64,000 bases of DNA, taken from Bin87 sp965203195. Lineage in GTDB: Bacteria > Chloroflexota > Dehalococcoidia > Lucifugimonadales > UBA3495. The stretch spans positions 2,232,001 to 2,296,000 of the forward strand of contig OZ241860.1 of NCBI GenBank assembly GCA_965203195.1, in the 5' to 3' direction. The notes under the pieces were generated by a model. The model was not told the origin of the DNA. It made no database searches and saw only the letters and a program-made list of their open reading frames with translations. How positions within the stretch are numbered: position 1 is the stretch's first letter; each line of letters opens with the position of its first letter. The translations under genes were made by a program, and so were the position numbers. This document shows positions 35,701 through 44,033 of the stretch, piece after piece.

Positions 35701-38700
35701 GCCGGGAGCCAGAGTCGCGAACAGCCCCTTGTGCTGGTTCGTACCGGCGTTCGTAATGCTCATATTGGAAATGGTGTGCCCATTCCCCTGGAAAGTGGCG
35801 GAGTAGGCGCCGATGGCGCGGAAGTCCGCGATTTCATCGCTGGCGTTCACCATGCCGTCGTTGTTGGTGTCAAAGTTCAGGTTGGCGCGCAGCTCGTAGC
35901 CGTTGCAAGTTCCGGGGCAGCCCATATCCGTCGTGTAGCCGGGGTAGCCGACCAGGTAGCCGCCGGCGGCAGCGCCCGTCATCCCGGCGCCGTCCCCGTT
36001 CAGGTCGTGCCGGATGGCGTTGAGCTGGGCCAGATTGACCACATCAATCAGGTTGTCGTTGTCCAGGTCGTAGTCGGCCGGGGCCGGGACGGGCGTGAGC
36101 TGGCGGGCGATGTCCAGCGGGCCGCGGTTGTGTTGCAGTACCGGGTACTGCGTACTATCGCCGAAGTGCCACGGGTCATCGTTGCCGGCCTGCTCGTCCA
36201 GGTTGAGGTTCCAGTTCACATAGATGCCGGAGCCGTATTCGGTGGGGCCTTGCAGCGCGGCGGTGGTTTGGGCGGTTCCGCCGCCGGGGCTGGCGGTCAG
36301 GCCGGTGCCGGCGGCGGTGTTGTCGTAGTAGCTGAAGGCTGCCTGACTGGTTACGGCGCCATCCACAGCGGCGCCCACCAGGCCGCCCTCGTTGTTGGTT
36401 CCGCTGCCGGTGGCATCTACCGCGCCGGTGGCGTAGCTGCTGTGGATGAGGTGGGGGTTGGCGCCGTCGGGGGCGCCAGCCGTCTCGCCCACCAGACCGC
36501 CCAGCGTATTGGTTCCGCCGCCGCTGGTGGTGACCGTCCCGGTGGCGTAGGCGGCGCGCACCAGCGTGGCGGTGGTGTCCACCCGCCCGGCCAGACCGCC
36601 CAATTTGCTGTTGGCGGCGGTGGTGGACACATTGCCGGTGGCGTAGCTGGCGGACACTATCGCGCCGCCCGAGATCACTCCCGCCAGGCCCCCCGCCAGG
36701 TTGCCCAAACCCCCGCTGGCAAAGCTGCCGGCCCCGCTGGCGGACACCGCGCGCGCGGCGTAACTGTCGGTTACGGTGGTGCCGGTGGAATCGATCTGCC
36801 CCACCAGGCCGCCGACGAAGCTGTTCGGGCCGCTGCCGGCAACCGCGCTTGCGCCGGTGGCGGAGCTGTCCCGCACATCGGCGCCGCCGTTGAGGATGCC
36901 CACCAGGCCCCCGGCTTTGCCCTCGGTATCGGAAGCGGACACCGCGCCGGTGGCGGAGCTGCCGGTCACCTGGCCGTTGCTCCCGTTCTGCCCCACCAGG
37001 CCGCCGGCTACCGAGTCGCCGGACACCACGCCGGTGGCGGAGCTGTCCCGGATCAGGCCGGGGCCGCCAGCCTCGTTGGCGTTCTGCCCCACCAGGCCGC
37101 CAGCCCGGTCGATGCCCGTCGGGGGGGCATTGGCGCCGGTGGCCGTGGCGGCGCAGCTGGCGCTGCTGTCGCGGACGGTTCCGGCGTTGTAGCCCAGCAG
37201 ACAGCCGACCAGGTTGAAAGCGTTGCCGGCCACAACGCCCTGGCGCCCGGTGACCGAACCGCCGGTGACAGAGCTGCCGCGCACCGCGCTGCCGGCGTTG
37301 CTGCGCCCGGCCAAAGCGCCGGTGCGAACCCATGTACTGCCGGTGGCGGCTCCGCCGCTCCGCACATTGTTCACGCTGGGCTCCGCCAGCGTCACATTCC
37401 GCACCACGCCGGGGACGGCGGGGACGGCCGGGGATGCCGTGGGGTTGCCGGGGATGCCAATGTCCGCGAACAGGCCCACAAAGGTGGCATCAGCGACGCC
37501 GTCCGTGGACAGATTGATGTACAGGTTGGAAATGGTGTTCCCGTTGCCGTCAAAAGTGGCGGTGTAGGGTTGGGCGTCGGCGTCATGGCCGCCGAGGGGC
37601 GTCCAGCCGGCGCCGCCGTTCCAGTAGTCATCGGCGGCGTTGGCCGCTCCGCTGCCGTCGGTGTCGAAGTCCAGGTTGCCCATCAGCTCGTAGCCCAGGC
37701 ACGTCCTTACTACGGGAGCGCTGTGGGAGCAGCCCATGCGGCCGGTGTCGCCGACTTCGGCGTCGCTGCCCACATCGCCGATGGGGAAGGCGGCCAGGTA
37801 GGCGAGGACGCTGGTGGGGCGGCCGTCGCCGTCCAGGTCCAGGCGGATGGCGTCCAGCTGGGCGAGGGTGGTGATTTCAATGAGGCCGTCGCTGTCGGTA
37901 TCGTAGTCGGTTCCGCTGGAGCCCTGGGCCGCCGGGGAGAAGCCGCCGTACTTCAGCGTGGGGTACTGGTCGTTAGCGCCGAAGTGCCACGGGTCATCGT
38001 TGCCCATTGCGCCGTCCACATCTACATTCCAGTTGGCGTAGATGCCGGTGTACCCGGTGATGCTTTGCAGTTCGGCGGTGGTCTTGCCCTCGCCGCCGCC
38101 GTAGCTGCTGGCCTGGTTGGTGCCGGAAGTGGAGTTGTCCCAATAGCTGTCGGTGACCCCGCTGCTGCTGCTGCCGCTGCCCACAAGCCCGCCCAGATCT
38201 ATGCCGGTTCCGGCGCCGGAAACGGCGCCCCGGGCGTAGCTGGCAGTTACGGTGCCGGGAGTCGCGGACAGGAGGTTAAGGCTGCCGACCAGTCCGCCGA
38301 TCCGGGCGTTATCGCTGCTGGTGGCGGTTACGGAGCCGGCGGCGTAGCTGGCGGCGATCTTGCCGGCCAGGTTTCCACCCACCAGCCCACCGGCCTGCCC
38401 ATCATCGCTGTTGATGGACACGGCGACATTGGCATAGCTGGCGTTGATCGCGCTCCGGTTGCCGGTTTCCCCTACCAACCCGCCGACCCGGGAGCCGGAG
38501 GTGGTGGCGGCGTCGGTGGCGGATACGGAGCCGCCGGTGGCGTGGCTGGCGGTTACCGTGCCAAAACTCACCCCCACCAGCGCGCCGGCGTAGATGACGC
38601 CGCTGTCGGTGCGCACGCGGCTCACATAGGCATCGGTCAGGCCCACGCCTCTGATGGCGCCGCCTCTGCCCAGTTGTCCGAACAGCCCGACGCGCTGCCG

Positions 38701-41700
38701 CGCGGCGTTATTAGAGCTGCTGGCGGGAACATTGATGAACAGGTTGTCGATGACGCGGCGGTTGCCTTCAAAGACGCCGCTGTAACCCGCGCTGTCGTAG
38801 CCAATGGGCACCCAGCCCTCGTCGCTGTTGTTGTAATCGTCGTCATCGTCGCCGTTGCCGGCGGTGTGAGTGCTGCCGTCCCCGTCGGTGTCAAAGTCCA
38901 GGTCGGTTACCAGCTCGTAGCCCGTGCAGACGGCGGGGCAGCCCATGCCCTTGGGCAGGCCGGGGAAGGCGGCGGCGTACGCGACCGCGTCGTCCCCCAC
39001 CACGCCCAGGCCGTTGCCGTCCAGGTCGTAGCGGATGGCGTCCAGCTGGGCCAACGCGCTGATTTCAATCAGGTTGTCGTTGTCGGCATCGTAGTCCACC
39101 AGGTCCGCGCCGGCTTGCCGCGCGATTTGCAGCGCTACGCTGGCCGCATCGTGGCCGTACTTCAGCAGCGGGTACTGCGCGTTAGTGCCGAAGTGCCACG
39201 GGTCGTCGTTGCCGGTCTGCCCGTCCAGGTTCAGGTTCCAGCCGGTATAGATGCCCGTAGTTCCGTATTCGGTGGGGCCAATCAGGGCGCTGGTCGTCTG
39301 CCCGGCGCCGGGGCTGGTTGCCGGGTTGCTGTCGGCAATGCTGGTGGTAGTGACATCCCAGTAGCTGTTGGTGATCTGGGACACCGTGGCGACGGGGCTG
39401 CCCACCAGGGCGCCCACCAGACCGCCCGCATTGTTGGTGACGCCCATGCCGGTTCCGCTGGCGGTTGCCGTGCCGGTGGAGTAGCTGGCCACGATGACGG
39501 GGCTCGTGCCGGAGATTTGGCCCGCCAGGCCGCCCAAATTGTTGGTGCCGCCGCCGCTGGTGGACACGGCGCCGGTGGCGTAGGAGGCGCGCACGGCCGT
39601 GCTGGCGCTGGACATACTCCCCACCAGGCCGCCGGCCACGCCGCCATCGCCGGTGACCGACACCGCGCCGGTGGCGTAGCTGGCAATCACCGTGCCCCCG
39701 ACGGTGAGTTCCGCCGCCAGGCCGCCGGCCCGGGAGTCGGCCGTGGCCGTTCCGGTGGCGTAGCTGCCGGTTACGGCGCCCTGGTTCCAACCCAGCAGGC
39801 CGCCGGCGTAGTCGCTGGCGTCATCGGCGCCGGTGGCGGTGGCGTTGCAGCTGGCGTTGCTGCCGGTGACGGCGCCGCCGTTGTAGCCCAGCAGACAGCC
39901 GGCAAAGTTGAAAACGGTGCCTGTGGCCACGGCGTTCTGCTGGCTGGCGACGGAACCGCCGGCGACCCAGCTGCCGCTCACGGCGCCGGCGGCGCTGCTG
40001 CTCCCGGCCAGCGCCCCGGTGCGGACATAGTTAATCAGGCTGGAGTGCGCGCCGTCGCGCTCGTTGTGCACATAAGGATTCACCAGACCCACATTCTGCA
40101 CCGCGCCGGGCACTGCGGGCGTGGTTGGGGATGTGGAGGTGTCCTCGGCTATGCCAATGTCGGCGAACAGGCCCACATACTTGCCCGTATGTTCGCCGGC
40201 AGTGTCCAGGTTGATGAACAGGTTGCTGATGGTGTGGTGGTTGCCCTCAAAGGTGGCCGTGAACGGCTGGCGCGTGGTGGCGCCATGCCCGCCCAGGGGC
40301 GTCCAGCCGGCGGCGCCGTTGAAGTAGTTGTTGGTATCGTCGGCGTCCACCGCCACTACGCCCATTGCCGAAGTGGTGTAAGTGGCCCCGTCGCCGTCGG
40401 TGTCAAAGTCCAGGTTGTTGAGCAGCTCGTAGCCGGTGCAGGTGGCCTGGTTGGGGGTGTTGGAGTCCGAGTCGTGGTCGGTGAGATCGCAGCCCATGCG
40501 CCCGGCCTGGCTGCGGTCCCGGTTGGGGAACGCCAGGTGGTAAGCATAGCCGGTGGAGGTGCCGTTGCCGTCCAGGTCGTAACGGACGGCGTTGAGTTGC
40601 GCCAGGGTCGTGATTTCAATCAGCCCGTCGTCATCTGTATCATAGTCAACCGGATCCCGGCCCTGGGCGACGAGATGATGTACGTGGTTGGCGTACTTCA
40701 GTACCGGGTACTGGCTGCCAGTTCCGAAGTCCCACGGGTCATCTTTGCCATCGGCGTCGCCGGTAGTGGCGTCGCCGTCCACGTCGCCGTTCCAGTCCGC
40801 GTAGATGCCGGTGTAGCCGGTGGGGGTTTGCAGAGCGGCGGTGGCCAGGCCCTCCGGCGCGTTGTTGTCCGCGTCGTCCGCAATCGCGCTGGTTGTAGTA
40901 TCCCAGTAACTGGCGGTTGTTGTCGCGCCGTTCGTGCCAACCAGCCCGCCTACCACCGTGCCGCTCCGGGTGCCCGATATCGAACCCCTCGCATAAGAGG
41001 CGTTTATTGCGGTCGACCCGTAAGTGCGCCCCACCAAGCCGCCGACGCTATCACTGGTGGCGTGCGTTGAGGTTGAACTCCCGGTAATGTCGACCGTTGC
41101 ATAGCTGGTGTCAATTGCTCCCGGGCTACTTAAACCACCAATCAGGCCGCCGACCAGACTGCCCGTATTGCCGGCTACGGTGGCACTGAGATTGCCGGTG
41201 GCATAGCTGGTCCGCACCGTGCCCGAGATGAAGCCGGCCAGCGCGCCGCCACGATAAAGTGTGTAGCTGCTGCGGGTGCGCGCGTCAGTCATGTCCACAT
41301 CGATCAGTCCCACGTTCTCAATAACCGGACCGCCATTAACATAGCCGAACAACCCCATATAGTTGATGGTTCCGGGGAATTGCCCTGTGAGGTTGATGGT
41401 CAGATTCGTTATGGTATGCCCGTTGCCATTGAAGTTTGCGGTGTATTGGGCAGAGAGGCCGCCAACGGGCGTCCAGTTAGGATAATCGTCGCCGGTACTT
41501 ACGCTGCCGTTCTCGTCGGTGTCGAAGTCCAGATCCGCCACTAGTTCGTAGCCCAGGCAGGGGCCGGGATCAGTGTCCGCGTCGGCGGTAGTATCGGGGC
41601 AACCATGAGATTCCGACCGGGCCGGGAAGGCGGCAATGTAGCTTGCTATGCTGGCGGCGGCGGGTTGGCCGTTGCCGTCCAAATCGTAGCGAATGGCGTT

Positions 41701-42327
41701 CAGCTGGTCCAGGTTTTCAATTTCAATTAGCCCATCGCCGTCGCTGTCATAGTTGGTGACAGTGACATTCACCTTATGGTTGCTTTGGGACAGTGATGAT
41801 CCATAGGTCATAGTCGGCAATGTGAACGAAGTATGAGTCGGAGTCGTGGAGTGGCCGGCGTGGACATAAGTCCCGGCCAAAGCGCTGGTGGTTACGGCGA
41901 TGCCGTCGGCGTCATTGTCGGCGTCGGTAACCGTGTAGGTGTAATCCACCGTGGCCACAGTGCCGCCGGAGGCCAGGGCCGGGGGGTTGGCGGTAACCGT
42001 GCCGCTGTCCAGGGTGATGGTGAGGGCGGCGTTGGTGTAGGATGCGATATTCTGGGAGAAAGTCACCCGGATGACGATGTCCTCGCCGGCGTGGTATTCG
42101 TTGTCGCTGCCGGCGTTGGAGGTGACGGCAATGCTGCTGACGGTGAGTGCGCCGTCGGCGGAGGCCGGCGGCGTAGGCCCGCCCAGCGTCCCGCCGGCCA
42201 GGATGGTGATGGCGACGAGGAGGAGGGCCAGGGCGGCGCGGCGTAGTGTGGTTTTGCAACCCCAGTTGCGGGGGGGGGGGGGGGGGGCAGAGGCAGGTAG
42301 GGCGGGGCGGCGGTTGGGGTTTAGCAT
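32719..42327 (-). CDS. Giant exported GLUG-repeat protein, right copy (about 3,202 aa)
   Basis: It has the same signal region as the left copy (RNWGCKTTLRRAALALLL), the same five-module GLUG architecture and a nearly identical C-terminal third (PKD/REJ-like, cadherin-like, three Calx-beta-like repeats, terminal domain ending FDLPAAGGQ). It differs by an extra Ig/SwmB-like domain directly after the signal (residues about 50-190: VSSIAVTSNAGSDNEYHAGE, FSQNIASYTNAAL) in place of the start of the first module. GLUG repeat numbers in each module also differ. It is therefore a diverged paralogue and not a copy made by assembly error. The ATG at 42327 sits where the left copy's does; the alternative GTG is at 42351. 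Confidence 0.8.
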   Translation of the reverse strand: MLNPNRRPALPASAPPPPPRNWGCKTTLRRAALALLLVAITILAGGTLGGPTPPASADGALTVSSIAVTSNAGSDNEYHAGEDIVIRVTFSQNIASYTNAALTITLDSGTVTANPPALASGGTVATVDYTYTVTDADNDADGIAVTTSALAGTYVHAGHSTTPTHTSFTLPTMTYGSSLSQSNHKVNVTVTNYDSDGDGLIEIENLDQLNAIRYDLDGNGQPAAASIASYIAAFPARSESHGCPDTTADADTDPGPCLGYELVADLDFDTDENGSVSTGDDYPNWTPVGGLSAQYTANFNGNGHTITNLTINLTGQFPGTINYMGLFGYVNGGPVIENVGLIDVDMTDARTRSSYTLYRGGALAGFISGTVRTSYATGNLSATVAGNTGSLVGGLIGGLSSPGAIDTSYATVDITGSSTSTHATSDSVGGLVGRTYGSTAINASYARGSISGTRSGTVVGGLVGTNGATTTASYWDTTTSAIADDADNNAPEGLATAALQTPTGYTGIYADWNGDVDGDATTGDADGKDDPWDFGTGSQYPVLKYANHVHHLVAQGRDPVDYDTDDDGLIEITTLAQLNAVRYDLDGNGTSTGYAYHLAFPNRDRSQAGRMGCDLTDHDSDSNTPNQATCTGYELLNNLDFDTDGDGATYTTSAMGVVAVDADDTNNYFNGAAGWTPLGGHGATTRQPFTATFEGNHHTISNLFINLDTAGEHTGKYVGLFADIGIAEDTSTSPTTPAVPGAVQNVGLVNPYVHNERDGAHSSLINYVRTGALAGSSSAAGAVSGSWVAGGSVASQQNAVATGTVFNFAGCLLGYNGGAVTGSNASCNATATGADDASDYAGGLLGWNQGAVTGSYATGTATADSRAGGLAAELTVGGTVIASYATGAVSVTGDGGVAGGLVGSMSSASTAVRASYATGAVSTSGGGTNNLGGLAGQISGTSPVIVASYSTGTATASGTGMGVTNNAGGLVGALVGSPVATVSQITNSYWDVTTTSIADSNPATSPGAGQTTSALIGPTEYGTTGIYTGWNLNLDGQTGNDDPWHFGTNAQYPLLKYGHDAASVALQIARQAGADLVDYDADNDNLIEISALAQLDAIRYDLDGNGLGVVGDDAVAYAAAFPGLPKGMGCPAVCTGYELVTDLDFDTDGDGSTHTAGNGDDDDDYNNSDEGWVPIGYDSAGYSGVFEGNRRVIDNLFINVPASSSNNAARQRVGLFGQLGRGGAIRGVGLTDAYVSRVRTDSGVIYAGALVGVSFGTVTASHATGGSVSATDAATTSGSRVGGLVGETGNRSAINASYANVAVSINSDDGQAGGLVGGNLAGKIAASYAAGSVTATSSDNARIGGLVGSLNLLSATPGTVTASYARGAVSGAGTGIDLGGLVGSGSSSSGVTDSYWDNSTSGTNQASSYGGGEGKTTAELQSITGYTGIYANWNVDVDGAMGNDDPWHFGANDQYPTLKYGGFSPAAQGSSGTDYDTDSDGLIEITTLAQLDAIRLDLDGDGRPTSVLAYLAAFPIGDVGSDAEVGDTGRMGCSHSAPVVRTCLGYELMGNLDFDTDGSGAANAADDYWNGGAGWTPLGGHDADAQPYTATFDGNGNTISNLYINLSTDGVADATFVGLFADIGIPGNPTASPAVPAVPGVVRNVTLAEPSVNNVRSGGAATGSTWVRTGALAGRSNAGSAVRGSSVTGGSVTGRQGVVAGNAFNLVGCLLGYNAGTVRDSSASCAATATGANAPPTGIDRAGGLVGQNANEAGGPGLIRDSSATGVVSGDSVAGGLVGQNGSNGQVTGSSATGAVSASDTEGKAGGLVGILNGGADVRDSSATGASAVAGSGPNSFVGGLVGQIDSTGTTVTDSYAARAVSASGAGSFASGGLGNLAGGLAGVISGGAIVSASYATGNVSTTAANSKLGGLAGRVDTTATLVRAAYATGTVTTSGGGTNTLGGLVGETAGAPDGANPHLIHSSYATGAVDATGSGTNNEGGLVGAAVDGAVTSQAAFSYYDNTAAGTGLTASPGGGTAQTTAALQGPTEYGSGIYVNWNLNLDEQAGNDDPWHFGDSTQYPVLQHNRGPLDIARQLTPVPAPADYDLDNDNLIDVVNLAQLNAIRHDLNGDGAGMTGAAAGGYLVGYPGYTTDMGCPGTCNGYELRANLNFDTNNDGMVNASDEIADFRAIGAYSATFQGNGHTISNMSITNAGTNQHKGLFATLAPGGAISAVGLINPVVSNGGLTAIGFGALVGHNKGTIYASWVRGGNISASEEETYIGGLVGRNGASASERGTIRASYSTATVSNNNHEFSQTGGLVGNNQYGTITASYAAGAVQGGGANTVFGCLTGRNAFGSANGTVTNSHWDTDVCTRGSGQAGSGYTSNTGQSASALQAITDYTGIYAGWNLDLDNADGDSDLATGGDDPWDFRVGHYPALKYGSNADVAAQRPLLAEAGASVEAYSGQTVTLDGSGSRVTSGATYRWTRMPANAEPMVTITGDNTATPTFLAPTGLTSDTTMTFRLTLTADGRSVYDEVMVSIVAVRPNQLLSLSLTDSEGDAVGLAPPFVSLRYDYSASVANQIASVTVTPGVLEGSTMTLNGQAATSGAEVEIPLKYRGNQITIVVTPPEPDETTDGETTDGETTDETAAETPCSVENDGIKPCTYTVTVRRAVPPRLAFVPRSLTIDEGGSGTYTVALDTRILTGAVTIAITSDHPDVTVSPTEVTLRPLDMAPRTITVTAASDADRNNETTTITHTANGAHYYDVIATVAVKVNDTTAPPPAPDPALSVSVATLRLAEGGSGSYTVALATRPDDNVTVTIASDNADVTTRPASLTFTTANWATAQRVTVSAASDGDTANDTATLTHSASGGGYGAAPAVSVTVSVTDDDTAGLSITPTVLNLIENGISAYIVSLTAQPSANVTVAIASDNPDVTVRPASLTFTPSNWATPQAVLVITRADAGGGDELATLRMTAQGGGYAGQTGQVLASVDDTLAPLPARSVTTSPDAPAGVGVYGPPGTTARATVSPPAAGTPTTATGAGFGIGPAVAVSVSDAPDDGLEICLPVSDALRADAGSALVLTLLRYAAGSWTELAGARDLGDRVCAAGVTGQAAYATAYALRPGTVLDLAAAVGDTPGTIALSWTPPAAGTSQVAVVVNVADDTDYCLDTLPGLDASSYTCADRTAGQTYVALLIVLLPDGGYTLANIVRFDLPAAGGQ
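42270..42287 (-). repeat. Poly-C tract (18 nt, poly-G on plus strand) in the right giant gene
   Basis: Eighteen consecutive G on the plus strand encode five prolines plus flanking codon parts at about codons 14-20. It is in the same place as the 15-nt tract of the left copy and is again a multiple of three. Confidence 0.9.
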
Positions 42328-42390
42328 TGTAGTTCGGCTCCGTGAGTGCACAGCATAAGTAGGCGCGCAGGGTTGCGCGCGCCGGTCAGG

Positions 42391-43008
42391 TCAGTCAAGG
42401 CGTAGGGGATGATACACCAGGCACCTTGCCGCCGGCAATAGGGGCCGGCGGCTGGGCGGGGCGTGTTTGGGGGTGCGGCGGGGGCGCCGGGCCGGATGGC
42501 TAGGGCTGTGGCCGGCGGGGTAGAACAGCTCGTAGAGCCGCTGGGAAAGCCTCTCGCACGAGATGAGTCCGTCCCGGACCAGGTCCTCCGGCATTTCGTT
42601 TTCATAGTAGTTGATATGGAGCCTGCTGGCGGTCAGAAAGACGGTGTTGATCCAGACCCGGGTTTCCGTATCGCCGGCGTTTCCGACCAGCCGGGCCAGT
42701 TCTCTAACCACTTCGGTAATGGCGTGATGGGAGTGGATGAAGCCGCCGTGGTGGGCGCTGATGGCCTTGGCGGTTTCGGCAACCAACCCCCAAGCCTTGT
42801 TGGACGCCTGGGGCAGGTCGCCTTTGTCCAGATGCTCCCAGGCGCCGGCCCGGAAATTCTGGGCCATGCCGGCGTATTTTTGAGCGGTGCGGTAGCGGTC
42901 CAGGCGCGGCTGGGGCCGGTCGCGGGCGGCGGCCAGGGCGCGGGCGATGGCGGCGGCGATGTCGGGGGCGGGGTAGGGCGCGGTGGCGGTGGGGGTGGCG
43001 GTAGTCAT
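42391..43008 (-). CDS. PaREP1-family protein, copy 4, with C-terminal extension by stop loss
   Basis: The first 170 residues are the usual family protein (NFRAGAWEHLDKGDLPQASNKAWG to LSQRLYELFYPAG). The normal end (WPxG then stop) is altered to YPAGHSPSHPARRPRRTPK and the frame continues about 35 residues into what is leader and promoter of the giant gene in the mirror copy. The extension is basic, proline-rich and probably meaningless. GGAGG lies 9 nt before the ATG. Confidence 0.7.
   Translation of the reverse strand: MTTATPTATAPYPAPDIAAAIARALAAARDRPQPRLDRYRTAQKYAGMAQNFRAGAWEHLDKGDLPQASNKAWGLVAETAKAISAHHGGFIHSHHAITEVVRELARLVGNAGDTETRVWINTVFLTASRLHINYYENEMPEDLVRDGLISCERLSQRLYELFYPAGHSPSHPARRPRRTPKHAPPSRRPLLPAARCLVYHPLRLD
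42409..42438 (-). promoter_or_regulatory. Promoter of the right giant gene
   Basis: On the minus strand TTGCCG (42438-42433) and TATCAT (42414-42409) are 18 nt apart, matching the promoter of the left copy box for box. In this copy it lies inside the 3' end of the PaREP1 reading frame. Confidence 0.7.
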
Positions 43009-43059
43009 TTTAGGATGCCTCCAGGGGGCTGGCGTTGCGGGGCCGGCATTATGCTGGCG

Positions 43060-43581
43060 TTAGATACTATCATACGGCGGCGCGCCCTCGGGCCAGAACA
43101 GCTCGTAAAGCTTTTCCGAAAGCTGCTCGCAGAAGCGCAGGCCGCCCCGGACTGTGATCTCCGGCATTTCGTTTTCGTAGAAATTGATATGGAGTCTGCT
43201 GGCGGTCAGAAAGAGGGCGTTGATCCAGTCACGGGTTTCCGTATCGCCGGCGTTGCCGACCAGCCGGGACAGTTCTCCAACCACTTCGGCAATAGCGCGG
43301 TGGGAGTGGATGATGCCGCCGTGGTGGGCGCTGATGGCCTTGGCGGTTTCGGCAACCAACCCCCAAGCCTTGTTGGACGCCTGGGGCAGGTCGCCTTTGT
43401 CCAGATGCTCCCAGGCGCCGGCGCGGAAATTCTGGGCCATGCCGGCGTATTTTGGGGCGGTGCGGTAGCGGTCCAGGCGCGGCTGGGGCCGGTCGCGGGC
43501 GGCGGCCAGGGCGCGGGCGACGGCGGCGGCGATGTCGGGGGCGGGGTAGGGCGCGGTGGCGTTGGCAGTGGCGGTGGTCAT
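43060..43581 (-). CDS. PaREP1-family helical protein, copy 5
   Basis: The 173-aa product is about 90 percent identical by eye to copy 4, without the extension; it ends FWPEGAPPYDSI. The GGAGGCATCC leader in front of the ATG is shared with copies 3 and 4. It forms a tandem pair with copy 4, the intergenic flank being duplicated too. Confidence 0.75.
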   Translation of the reverse strand: MTTATANATAPYPAPDIAAAVARALAAARDRPQPRLDRYRTAPKYAGMAQNFRAGAWEHLDKGDLPQASNKAWGLVAETAKAISAHHGGIIHSHRAIAEVVGELSRLVGNAGDTETRDWINALFLTASRLHINFYENEMPEITVRGGLRFCEQLSEKLYELFWPEGAPPYDSI

Positions 43582-43632
43582 TTTTAGGATGCCTCCAGGC
43601 GCTGGCGTTGCGGGGCTGGAATTGTACCGACG

Positions 43633-43773
43633 TTAGATACTACCATACGGCGGCGCGCCCTCGGGCCAGAACAGTTGGTAAAGCCGCCGGGAGAGTTCTT
43701 CGCACTGTAGCAGGCCGGCAAGGACGTCATCCTCGCGGGCCCTGTCCTGTTCGTCGTGGCGCAGACTGGCCAC
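43633..43773 (-). pseudogene. PaREP1-family 3' remnant
   Basis: The minus-strand frame encodes the C-terminal end of the family: DDVLAGLLQCEELSRRLYQLFWPEG, then APPYGSI and stop. Upstream the frame is closed by a TGA and there is no family N-terminus; only an internal GTG at 43773 could start it. It is the decayed sixth copy, with a C-terminus closer to the 12-13 kb type (DDVLAGL) than to copies 4 and 5. Confidence 0.7.
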
Positions 43774-44033
43774 TATATCGTCGGCAAGCGGTTCATCACT
43801 GTTGTTCCGTCAACCGGCGGCTGGCGCGGTGAGACGACACGCCCGGATTGACGCCAACACGCCCCTAGCGCCGGCAACCGCAGTCTGCTACCATAGGCCG
43901 ATATGCGGCCCGGCCGGCCGGGTATGCCGTCTGCCGCCGCATTCATCGCGTCTGCCGCCTCCCCTCCATTTTCCGTCTGTGCGGCTTGGTTGGGGACGCC
44001 GATGCTAACGAAACCGCGCCGCCAGGGGGTATT

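Noticed and set aside
35731..41070. A 1,779-codon open frame antisense to the right giant gene
   Set aside because: It is the mirror shadow of a repetitive high-GC coding sequence (stop codons are rare in that frame); its translation is low-complexity with no domain, and it lacks a ribosome site. Similar antisense frames at 23353-26304 and 26350-29259 are rejected on the same ground.
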